NCBI GenBank assembly: GCA_015478675.1
Contig: JADMIH010000054.1
Coordinates: 1 to 20,465, forward strand
DNA length: 20,465 bases
Source: Chloroflexota bacterium
GTDB lineage: Bacteria > Chloroflexota > Chloroflexia > QHBQ01 > JADMIH01
Reading direction: 5' to 3'
Made by a program: the position numbers and the translations under genes. Within the stretch, counting starts at the first letter, position 1, and every line of letters starts with the position of its first letter. The notes under the pieces were generated by a model, which searched no databases, was not told where the DNA came from, and was given only the letters and a program-made list of their open reading frames with translations. Of this stretch, positions 7,789 to 14,584 are shown piece by piece.

Positions 7789-8670
7789 GAGCCTGTTTAA
7801 TAACGTTTGTAACGTGAGAGGCGACGAAGCATAAGATGAGACATCGCCAAGTAGACAAAGGCGTCGCTGGATCGGGTCAGGTATTCATAGTCCTTGGACA
7901 AGCGCCTGTACCTGCCCAACCAGGCGAACGTTCTCTCCACTATCCATCGCTTGGGTTGTACTTTGAATCCTCTCACACCTGGTTCTCTGTTGACTATGCG
8001 CATCGTCCACGTGTAGATATTGCTGATCCACTCCTGCCACAGCCCTCTGTACGCCTGGTCAGCATAAATCACCAACAACCGAGGCATTGCAAGAGTCGCC
8101 CATCTGAGCAACGGTTGGGCACCTTCCTTATCAGAAATACCAGCAGAATGCACCACTACCATCAGCAGCAGTCCCAATGTGTCCACCAGGATATGGCGTT
8201 TTCTACCCTTGATGTGCTTGCCCCCATCATATCCAACCGTGCCTTCTACCTCATAGCTCCCCCTTTTTCAGCCCCTTTCACTGATTGGCTGTCTACAATG
8301 GCGACGCTAGGTTCTGGATCGTGGCACTCTTCCACTCGTATCTTGCGGCGTAACCGGTCATTGATACGCACAAACACTCCATCGTCTCGCCACCTGGCAA
8401 AGTACCCATACACTGCTTCCCAGGGAGGAAGGTCATGAGGCATCATTCTCCAGATGCAGCCTGCTTTGGTAATGAAGATAATGGCGTTGAGTATCTCACG
8501 CCTATCGTACTTGGGAGGTCTGCCACCAAAAGAGCCAACTCCTCCGCTGGAATGAGTGGGTATAAGGTTCTCAATCTGAGCCCATTCGGCATCAGTCAAA
8601 TCTGTGGGGTATCGTTTTCGTGTTTCCATACCTGGAGTTATAGCTCACTTTTACGTTATTAAACAAGCTC
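7789..8670 (-). mobile_element. Insertion sequence, 882 bp, IS5-family (IS427-type)
   Basis: The ends are GAGCCTGTTTAATAACGT (7789-7806) and its inverted partner, which has one mismatch (8653-8670). A 3-bp TCA target duplication lies at 7786-7788 and 8671-8673, matching the TNA pattern of the IS427 group. It sits inside the right CTCAG duplication of the preceding IS, leaving C-TCA on one side and TCA-G on the other, so it arrived second. The transposase stop codon lies within the left inverted repeat. Confidence 0.88.
7797..8629 (-). CDS. IS5-family transposase in two frames (probable -1 frameshift)
   Basis: The first frame (8246-8629, 127 residues) starts METRKRYPTDLTDAEW and contains the first catalytic aspartate in IVDSQSVKG. 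The second frame continues as SYEVEGTVGYDGGKH and IKGRKRHILVDTLG, with D in IYADQAYRG and E in RWIVERTFAWLGRYRRL, to the stop at 7797. The switch falls at GAAAAAGGGGG (minus strand, about 8259-8269), where a one-base backward slip joins the frames. IS427-type elements normally use such a frameshift, so I read this as a working gene, not a decayed one. The fused protein would be about 270 residues, normal for the family. Confidence 0.82.
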
Positions 8671-9486
8671 TCAGATCCAGAAGGCATAGAACGTTCAGAA
8701 GGTTCAGGGGATACTGCCAAACGACTGAGGCAGATGGGAATGATCCCACACATCCTGGAGCGATTGCTTGAAGTGGCCGAGGCCATCCCACGACTGTACG
8801 ATACGCTTCCCTGGCTCCGAGACATGAATGTGGAAGCACTGATCACAGAACGCTACACTCGTGCGCTGTTCTCAAACTCCCTAGACTTCTCAGATCAAGA
8901 CCAACCATCTTCCGAACCAGAGCCAGAGCAGGAGGCGACCCTGACCGCCTTCTTCGGGGAGGTAACTGAGCCGATAGCTGAGATGATCGAAGCCCTCTAC
9001 CTTTCGCCTTTGCTTCGTGAAAGACATACAGTCTGGGAAATCGTTGGCCGGATGGCGCGATCTGCGGGTGCGAATGCATTACCTGAAGACGTAGTGACAG
9101 GTGTCTGTGCCAGCGTTCTTCGCGAGCGCGCTGCCATGTTGAGAAAGGGGATACAACCACGATCAGCAACGTGGAAGGTCACCTGGCATCCAACACAGGT
9201 GCAGATACGATGGCCAACACGTTGGGCACAGTGGCCACATCCGATCGAGTCCCCTAAGAACTCGTTTGTGGTTGTGGTGACGGAGCAAACGACCGGGGAG
9301 GAAGGTAGAGCCCCAAGGGGAGGTAGAGTTGGCGCAGAGGGCCGAGAAGGCGGAGAGGGTAGTGAGAGAGAAGTGCGAGAAAAGGTGCTAGCCTTTCGTT
9401 GCACACCTGACATCTGCGGCGTCACGACCGTTACAAGCGCAAGTGCCCACAATTCACCCTGCTCACCCTGCCTGCATAGAGCTATT

Positions 9487-9540
9487 GAAGCCGACGAAGC
9501 CGACGAAGCCGACGAAGCCGACGAAGCCGATGAAGCCGAC
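9487..9540 (+). repeat. Six 9-bp tandem repeats GAAGCCGAC in the third gene
   Basis: Six in-frame copies encode EADEADEADEADEADEAD; the fifth copy has one silent change (GAT for GAC). The near-perfect DNA identity points to recent slippage expansion, and the unit length keeps the frame open. Confidence 0.95.
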
Positions 9541-9753
9541 GAGGCCCTCGAAACTGCCATGAAGCTGGCTCTTTACGACGCGTTGGTGTTCCCCCTCTCG
9601 GCTGAGGGCCAGTTCGTGTGGCCTCCCTGGCACATTTCTCCGCCAATGCACCTTTATGTGCAAGCTCCTATGCCTAAAGCGATTCGACAAGCTGCCAGTC
9701 CATGGCACATCAAGGCGGAAGAGATCATGCAACCAGGGTCAGAGCGTAAGAAG

Positions 9754-9807
9754 GATTGGGAGTGCGATTGGGATTGCGATTGGGATTGGGACTGGGAATG
9801 GGGATGC
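9754..9807 (+). repeat. Hexanucleotide repeat encoding Asp/Glu-Trp/Cys
   Basis: Nine 6-bp units of the GATTGG type (GATTGG, GAGTGC, GATTGC, GACTGG, GAATGG, GGATGC) encode DWECDWDCDWDWDWEWGC. Trp and Cys alternate with acidic residues. Such a run is rare in ordinary soluble proteins and probably forms a flexible or stacked linker between the middle and C-terminal parts. Confidence 0.9.
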
Positions 9808-10381
9808 GAGAGAGACCTGACTGGTCGGGTACCTGACCTCGTTCAATATCTGCGTATCCTGGATCGAGCGTGCGAGCGAGCATGCGGTAATGCGCCGTTC
9901 CTGGCAAAGCAACAGGTAATCCGCCACCTGGGCTGGCATATGCTTCCTCAAGACGACCCCCTCCGGCACTGCCCTGGACTTGGCGAATTACTTCCCTCAT
10001 ATCCTGCGGTGGTGGGAGAAGACGGAAGCGTAGAATGGAATGGGTGGCACTACCGCGACTACGACGAGGACCTGCTGCGCTACTTCCCAAAAGCGCACGT
10101 CACGATACGTCCATCTCCACTGGCTGAGGCGGCGGTGTTGGTGTACTTGCGCGGCTCGGCTCTTTGTTACGCGGTGGCCGAGGAACTACGTCACGAGGAT
10201 GGTAGCTACCGCCCTTACTGGTTTCCGTATCTACGCCTCGGTGAATGATGAGCGAGTGATATCTATCAACTCACTCTAGCTCACTTTTTCAAAGTGGAAA
10301 AGCATCCCAGGCTACCTGGCACGATGGTAGGCTATTTCCGCGCGTCTGTATTACCGGCAAACCCATACACAGGCGGAGAAT

Positions 10382-10427
10382 GGTTCACATATGAACCAGG
10401 GACAACGAAAGCCGCAAATCAGGGACA
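10382..10427 (-). repeat. Inner long inverted repeat, right copy, with perfect palindrome
   Basis: This is the partner of 2091-2136 (39 of 46 in inverted orientation). The 22-bp perfect core is 10392-10413. It starts with the perfect palindrome GGTTCACATATGAACC (10382-10397), also present at 57-72 near the window start. The 130 bp between the third gene's stop and this repeat hold only small hairpins (CACTTT-TTC-AAAGTG at 10282-10296; CCAGG-CTA-CCTGG near 10307) and no gene. Confidence 0.8.
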
Positions 10428-10512
10428 CTCAAATATGCACGCAGGGACAGCCAAATATGCACGCAGGGACAGCCAAATATGCACGCAGGGACACTGAAAT
10501 CTGAAAGTGACA
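10428..10512. repeat. Right-end array of 22-bp tandem repeats
   Basis: Three 22-bp units ending GCACGCAGGGACA lie at 10428-10449, 10450-10471 and 10472-10493; the last two are identical and the first differs at two bases. A terminal unit ends AAAGTGACA at 10512. Read inward on the minus strand each starts TGTC, as at the left end. The unit length (22 bp against 16) and the sequence after TGTC differ from the left array, so the element's ends are asymmetric. Confidence 0.75.
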
Positions 10513-10565
10513 CAGGGACCGCCCATTTCCGCCTACATCGAGATTTCCACATTATTATGTCAAAT

Positions 10566-10620
10566 TTGACCCTGGCGTTGCCGACTGCTAGAATATGGTC
10601 ATAGGTTAACTAACACCTAT
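10566..10620 (+). promoter_or_regulatory. Promoter and operator-like palindrome for the second recombinase
   Basis: TTGACC (10566-10571), a 17-bp spacer and TAGAAT (10589-10594) preceded by TGC form a good sigma-70-type promoter with an extended -10. The palindrome ATAGGTTAACTAACACCTAT (10601-10620, 6-bp arms) starts at the predicted transcription start and is followed by another GGTTAA. Its place suggests an operator, possibly for the recombinase itself or a lost regulator. That is inference. Confidence 0.6.
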
Positions 10621-10746
10621 TGGTTAATGTTTGTTCTGAAGGTGCCATCATGGCGCTAAGACAATCTGATACCGGGGATGACTACTCCAAGGGGGTCAGC
10701 GCCCAACCGAGACCCGGTGAATCAACAAAGTCAGGAGGAGCAACTA

Positions 10747-11979
10747 ATGCCCGGTGAAGAGATTATTGATGGTGTAGAGTACGAGGTCATAGAGGAAAGC
10801 ACTAATGAGAACATCGAACGTCGTGCCAGTGCCAGCGGCCGTGAAAAGGATGAGGACAAGGAACATAGACTCCGTGTAGTCGGTAGAGGTGGAGATAGCC
10901 GCTCCGGGAACGGGGTTGGCACTGATGAACGCGCCGAACCCATTGGAGCAAGTGGTGTTGAGTATGCTCGCGCTCTGCAAATCTACGGGGCCGACGGCGC
11001 GGACCGGGCAGCGGGGCTGGAGGTTGCTATACTTGGCTGGCTTGACGCCAAACGTGGCCGTTCGGGTAGCCTGAGGACGGCGCGCACTTACGCCGACACC
11101 CTGGCCGTCTTTCGAGAGGCGCTACGCCGTGAAGGATTGGATCTGGACGCATCGCCCACACCTGTTGCACTGGTGGCGCAGGCCTGGGCCGGAAAGAGTG
11201 AAGACAACTCTGCTCCTGCCCCCACCACTTACAACCAACGGCTGGCGTGCGTATCCAGCTTCTACCGCTATGCCCGCAAACAGGGCATCCTTGAACATAA
11301 CCCTATTGAGCGGGTGGAGCGAAGGGGGGTGCAGGCGTACGCCGGCTCGAAAGCGTTGAAGTCGGACGATATCAGTAAAGCGATGAACGCTATAGATCGC
11401 ACCACACCGACGGGGGCACGTGACTACGCTCTTCTTCATGTGTATCTGCAAACCGGGCGCAGGCTCAGTGAAGTAGCCGCACTTGAACTAAGGGACCTGG
11501 AAGACCGTGGTGGCGGTGGTAACGACGGGGGCAAGGTGCGCATTACGTTCAGGAGGTGCAAGGGCGGCAAGGTGCTGTACGACACACTCTCAGCACCAAT
11601 CAGCGCTGCCCTACGCGCCTACCTACATATTATATATGGGCCTGACTTGAAGGCAGTGCAGACGGTGCAAGCCAATGCCCCCGTGTGGGTATCGTTAGCA
11701 GAGCGCAACGGCACTCGTGGTGGGAGGCTCTCGAAAGTGTCGATCTCCCGAATATGCAAGGCACGTTTGGGGACCTCGCGAGTGCATGCCTTGCGACATA
11801 CGATGGCCCAGGTGATGGAGCAGCGACGTGCGCCCGTATCGCTGATTCAGCAGCGGTTAGGTCATAGCAGTCTGGCCACGACAGGTATCTACCTGGCTGC
11901 CCTCCGAGATGACGATAACCCTTATGCAGACGAGCTTGGAGAGGCATTCGGCGCTGGCTCAACCGGCGAACCTGGCTGA
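10747..11979 (+). CDS. Tyrosine recombinase / integrase
   Basis: I start it at the ATG at 10747, which follows AGGAGG by 8 bases. An in-frame ATG at 10678 has no comparable site. This gives 410 residues. A charged, probably disordered head (~1-75) precedes the SAM-like core-binding domain (~90-190, SLRTARTYADTLAVFREAL). The catalytic domain carries R239 (TGRRLSE), K275 (CKGGK), H347 and R350 (HALRHTMAQ), H373 and Y382 (LGHSSLATTGIYL), all present. It shares no close similarity with the recombinase at 2165-3271 beyond these motifs. It lies just outside the right transposon end and may be the integrase of another element whose att sites I cannot see, or a flanking host gene. A GlyGly-rich insert (DRGGGGNDGG) sits before the lysine. 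Confidence 0.85.
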   Translation: MPGEEIIDGVEYEVIEESTNENIERRASASGREKDEDKEHRLRVVGRGGDSRSGNGVGTDERAEPIGASGVEYARALQIYGADGADRAAGLEVAILGWLDAKRGRSGSLRTARTYADTLAVFREALRREGLDLDASPTPVALVAQAWAGKSEDNSAPAPTTYNQRLACVSSFYRYARKQGILEHNPIERVERRGVQAYAGSKALKSDDISKAMNAIDRTTPTGARDYALLHVYLQTGRRLSEVAALELRDLEDRGGGGNDGGKVRITFRRCKGGKVLYDTLSAPISAALRAYLHIIYGPDLKAVQTVQANAPVWVSLAERNGTRGGRLSKVSISRICKARLGTSRVHALRHTMAQVMEQRRAPVSLIQQRLGHSSLATTGIYLAALRDDDNPYADELGEAFGAGSTGEPG

Positions 11980-12034
11980 CAAGAGCGAATGGGCGGGCGC
12001 AGGCTGCTGCGTATGCAGTAGAGCATGGCCAATT

Positions 12035-12064
12035 GGGCCCGCCGACGCAATTTACAACGCTAAG
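12035..12064. repeat. Probable Tn3-family terminal inverted repeat
   Basis: The 30-bp segment begins GGGCCCGCC and ends ACAACGCTAAG. It resembles Tn4430-type Tn3 termini, which start GGGG, contain CCGCC and end ACGCTAAG. It lies 52 bp beyond the stop codon of the Tn3 tnpA remnant, where the terminal repeat belongs. The partner repeat is not in the window. The 55 bp from the integrase stop to here hold nothing recognised. Confidence 0.5.
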
Positions 12065-12115
12065 TCCAGATGCTAGGCGGAGTATCTTCGTATCGTGCTC
12101 TCCTGCATCAGAGTA

Positions 12116-12316
12116 TCAGAACCGTGGCCCACCAATCCGCAACGGCCGCAGTTGTCCCTGACGCCGCTTTGGTGCTTGCAAGTCGAAGTGTTGGGTGCCG
12201 TGCAGTAGGATGTGCCCTGAGATTACCGGTGACAGATGCTCCAAATCGCCAGCCACCACCTCATACCCTCCAGCCTCGAGGTGTTGGAGCGCTGCCTGCA
12301 TGTAGAGAGCATGCAA
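12116..12316 (-). pseudogene. C-terminal fragment of a Tn3-family transposase
   Basis: The minus strand encodes LYMQAALQHLEAGGYEVV, then DLEHLSPVISGHILLHG and GQLRPLR. This matches the extreme C-terminus of Tn3-family TnpA, as in the copy at 18591-20465 (NTRYMQVALDELERQGVEV, DVARLSPLKHKHIHMLG, GALRPLRDP). Only about 65 of roughly 1000 residues remain. The homology ends at the edge of the adjacent ISKra4-type element, and the rest of the gene does not reappear on its far side, so insertion was accompanied or followed by deletion. The RYSFTLA-type segment has diverged, consistent with a dead copy. Confidence 0.75.
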
Positions 12317-13919
12317 AAGTCGGGGGTATCAGGCTGCTTCACGGCTCTCCTCCTCTGCTGCCACAGCGAGCCGAAACTGAGGATACCAGGTCCGGAATGT
12401 GTCTTCCCAATCTTCATTGATCACCGCAGTCCTCACTTGCAGCAGCAGGTGCGCTCCTTCCGGCGTCCATTGCATCTGCTGTTTCTTGACCATACGCTTG
12501 CTAATTACCTGATTGACTGTCGATTCGACAAAACCCGTGCTGATGCGCTCGCCGTTGCGATACCGTTCCCCATAGTTCACGATGTAGGCAGCATTGTTCC
12601 TAATGTAGAGCTCAAGCTCTTGGACGTACTTCAGCATTCGCACCGCCCCTTCACTACCTACTTGCCGCTGCGGCTCGCCTTCCTCATCGTAGTCCCAACC
12701 ATCCAAATCCTCCGCCAGCCATCGCACCTGCTCCAGCGCTTTGCCCGCGTTGCCGTGCCACAGATAGTGTTTCACGCTCCCCAGGCGTCGGTCCAAGCTT
12801 TCCTCGTCCGGATCATGAGCTACATGAGCAGACCACTGCTTCTCCAAACCCCGCGCACACTGTTGCAGCACAGTAATTCTCATGGTGAGATGAAACCAGT
12901 CGAGAATGTGCTCTCCCATAGGGTGCAAATACTCGGGGAGCATGCGCACTGTGTCACCACCATCAGAAAAGAACGTCACCCGCTGGTTCGCCTGCATACC
13001 CTGTGCTTTGAGCAATTCGAACAGGCGGCGTTTCGGCTTCTTGTCTACGGTGCGCACCAGCGCAAAGCATTTGCTCGATGGCGGTGCACTATCGGGATCA
13101 TCGCGGCGGAAGGAGAGGATGCTCTTGCCGGTGGTAACCTCGAACAGGTTGCTGGCCTGCGCACCATTCTTGCCACGTCGGGCGCGCACGATACCACCGT
13201 CCAATCCTACTGCTAGCGGACCGTCTGGAATGGGCAATCGGCTCAATTCATCCGGCGAACCTTCTACATATATAGCTTGTTCGTCGCCCAGCATCTGCTC
13301 CTTACGTCGAGCTGCCCGCAAGGTATGATTACGCACCGTGCTGGTGCAATGTTTCTGGTCAATCGGTAAGACTTCGTGCAGCAACTCCGTTGTCAGTCCA
13401 TAGGCGGCCAGGGAAGCCCACTTCGTCTCCAGGTAAAGCAACTCAGGGCTGGTCCGTTCGGTCAGCAGTGCGGCGAGGGGTCGCAAGGTCTTGGTCGTGT
13501 GGGCCTGACAAGAACGGCAGTTGCAGTGCAGCCAGCGTGGGTTGCTGACCGCAACTACCCCGAACAATGTGCGGAACGGCGCAGGCTCGGACTGCTTGAG
13601 CTGCCGTTTCTTACCACAGTGCGGGCAAGTCCGTGCTTGTTCGAGAAAAGCCTCTATCTGCTGCTCGACTATCTCCTGCTGTAGCTGCTGCAGCAGCACC
13701 TGCTTGCTCTCGGCCAGGGTCAAACCGATCGTTTCCAGATTAGCCCCATTACGTGCCAGCGTGGCTAACTCCTGGTGTTGTTCCGTGCCATCATCAGCGA
13801 TGGCTACTACTTCGATGCGGAATTGCATTCTGGCTCCTTTGTCAGCTTGCGTAACCTAACGGTTGTGCAACCACAGGGTTAAAACGCCAGGCTACAACGG
13901 CCCAGATAACTGACGACTT
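12317..13919 (-). mobile_element. ISKra4-type insertion sequence (first copy)
   Basis: The bounds are set by imperfect inverted ends, AAGTCGGGGGTATCAGG at 12317 and, read inward, AAGTCGTCAGTTATCTGG from 13919. The single transposase fills the 1.6 kb. I find no target duplication at these bounds, so the limits are approximate or a flank has been lost. The left edge abuts a Tn3 tnpA fragment and the right edge a decayed histidine kinase. Confidence 0.5.
12329..13828 (-). CDS. ISKra4-family transposase
   Basis: This 499-residue protein has an N-terminal coiled region (~30-65) and a zinc-binding cluster, CPHC at 68-71 with C102, C104 and C107. The DDE-type core likely uses D210 (AVGLDGGIVRARRG), D289 (TFFSDGGDTVR) and E435 (TGFVESTVNQVISKRM), with the family block HILDWFHLTMR between. 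AAAGGAG lies 6 bases before the ATG. The frame is intact, so the protein could be active. It is clearly homologous to the transposase at 15865-17484 (shared GERYRNGE/GDRYRNGE, SKRMVKKQQM) but diverged throughout, so the two came from separate arrivals, not local duplication. The stop codon lies inside the terminal repeat. Confidence 0.85.
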   Translation of the reverse strand: MQFRIEVVAIADDGTEQHQELATLARNGANLETIGLTLAESKQVLLQQLQQEIVEQQIEAFLEQARTCPHCGKKRQLKQSEPAPFRTLFGVVAVSNPRWLHCNCRSCQAHTTKTLRPLAALLTERTSPELLYLETKWASLAAYGLTTELLHEVLPIDQKHCTSTVRNHTLRAARRKEQMLGDEQAIYVEGSPDELSRLPIPDGPLAVGLDGGIVRARRGKNGAQASNLFEVTTGKSILSFRRDDPDSAPPSSKCFALVRTVDKKPKRRLFELLKAQGMQANQRVTFFSDGGDTVRMLPEYLHPMGEHILDWFHLTMRITVLQQCARGLEKQWSAHVAHDPDEESLDRRLGSVKHYLWHGNAGKALEQVRWLAEDLDGWDYDEEGEPQRQVGSEGAVRMLKYVQELELYIRNNAAYIVNYGERYRNGERISTGFVESTVNQVISKRMVKKQQMQWTPEGAHLLLQVRTAVINEDWEDTFRTWYPQFRLAVAAEEESREAA

Positions 13920-13984
13920 GAAACGTCAACGGGGCCACGTCCCCTATCCCACGTCCCCTATCCTACGTCCACATATCATCAGCA

Positions 13985-14560
13985 CTGGTCCATTGGCCCG
14001 TTGTGACGTACAGCACTACCGATGTAGTGCGATCGAACAGGTAAGGAGGAGGTCTGCGGCCAGCATACTGTCCCGGTGTCGCGGTCGCTCACGCGGACTT
14101 CCATGACTCCGCCGTTGTGCCTCAGCCAACTGTGATGTCGCCTCCCGGGGCGCGTACCTGATAGCGTTTCGAGCACGATAAGCAGTAGTTGCTTCAGCTA
14201 GTCGGCATCACCAAGCGTCAGCGTCAATTCCAACTCGGCCCCCTCCAGGTGTTAACCCCAAAACAAGGTGGCGGGCATCGCCAAGCGCCTCCAACAACAC
14301 CCTGTTCATGTTCAGCTCTATTGGCTCGTGGCGGGTGTGATCACAAGCGTCGGCGCGGGCCAGGACCAGCACGTCGGCCAAAACGCGAGTAGGGAATATG
14401 GGTCTCGCGGTTGGCCTCTCTGATCGCTTCCTTGCTCTCCTCAGAAGACATGATCGGCATTTGCTCCAACAAGGTCGTGGTTGCCCTCGGAGGCGGTCAG
14501 GGGGCGCGTAGCTCGTGGGAAGCGTCGGACACGAAGCGTTGGCACGCCAGACTGTTGCAT
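13985..14560 (-). pseudogene. Frameshifted sensor histidine kinase, C-terminal half
   Basis: Kinase blocks appear in the right order on the minus strand but in different frames. They are the H-box QRFVSDASHELRAP (~14510-14550), a helix segment MSSEESKEAIREANRE (~14405-14455), and LADVLVLARADACDHTRH with EPIELNMNRVLLEAL (~14270-14390). After these come an N-box-like LKQLLLIVLE (~14165-14200), the G1-like EVRVSDRDTG (~14070-14100) and an F-box-like PPPYLFDRTTS (~14025-14050). At least three frameshifts or stops separate them, including one right after the H-box proline. The sensor and membrane part is missing; its place is taken by the downstream end of the methyltransferase-like gene. It once relayed signals by autophosphorylation at the H-box histidine; now it is dead. 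Confidence 0.75.
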
Positions 14561-14584
14561 GGGACACCAGCTTGTGAACCTCTG

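Larger units (their letters stand above)
6251..10248 (+). pseudogene. Third transposon gene, split by two nested ISs; Mu-type C-terminal domain
   Basis: Sixteen codons (MRTNPFSIVDAPAWLS) run from an ATG inside the 3' end of tniB to the target site of the first IS. Deleting 6300-7784 and 7789-8670 with one copy of each target duplication joins codon 6299/8675-8676 in frame: WLS-DPEGIERSEG, then continuously to the stop at 10248 (about 540 residues). The ATG at 8734 is therefore internal. The N-terminal third is helical (HILERLLEVAEAI). The middle holds an EAD repeat and a Trp/Asp hexanucleotide repeat. The last ~85 residues (WNGWHYRDYDEDLLRYF...VTIRPSP...VLVYLRGSALCYAVA) parallel the C-terminal barrel of TniA (DGIKYAAERYW...VLVRAAPHY...IEVFFEGKWRCTAFA). 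I see no DDE triad, Walker motif or TniQ-type zinc finger. Its role is unknown. As it stands the gene is broken. Confidence 0.85.
2001..10512. mobile_element. TniA/TniB-type transposon with tyrosine recombinase and a third operon gene
   Basis: The element is defined by related complex ends and by its gene content. The outermost units are TGTCCACTTGCCAG (from 2001) and, read inward on the minus strand, TGTCACTTTCAG (from 10512). Both sides carry arrays of TGTC-starting repeats, and both carry a 46-bp inner segment matching at 39 of 46 positions in inverted orientation (2091-2136 and 10382-10427). Inside are a leftward tyrosine recombinase and a rightward operon tniA-tniB-third gene. Subtracting the two nested insertion sequences and their target duplications leaves about 6.1 kb. 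The 5-bp target duplication expected of Tn552/Tn5053-type elements is absent: the flanks are CTCAG and CAGGG, sharing only CAG. The exact ends are therefore uncertain by about 20 bp, or the flanks have been rearranged. Confidence 0.75.

Noticed and set aside
7797..8629. Treating the IS5-type transposase as a pseudogene because of its two frames
   Set aside because: The split lies at a run of A then G where the family normally uses a -1 frameshift, and both halves carry intact catalytic motifs.
8734..10248. Calling this a complete gene starting at the ATG at 8734, or naming it TniQ
   Set aside because: The frame extends upstream to the IS edge and joins 6251-6299 exactly. No N-terminal zinc finger or other TniQ signature is present.
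10282..10296. CACTTT-TTC-AAAGTG hairpin after the third gene as a transcription terminator
   Set aside because: The stem is only 6 bp and AT-rich, and no T-run follows on either strand.
10428..10493. Regular 22-bp repeats that could suggest a CRISPR array
   Set aside because: The units are directly contiguous with no spacers, number only three, and continue into transposon-end sequence.
12236..13216. 326-codon plus-strand frame opposite the ISKra4-type transposase
   Set aside because: It is antisense to an intact transposase, with unstructured composition and no ribosome site seen.
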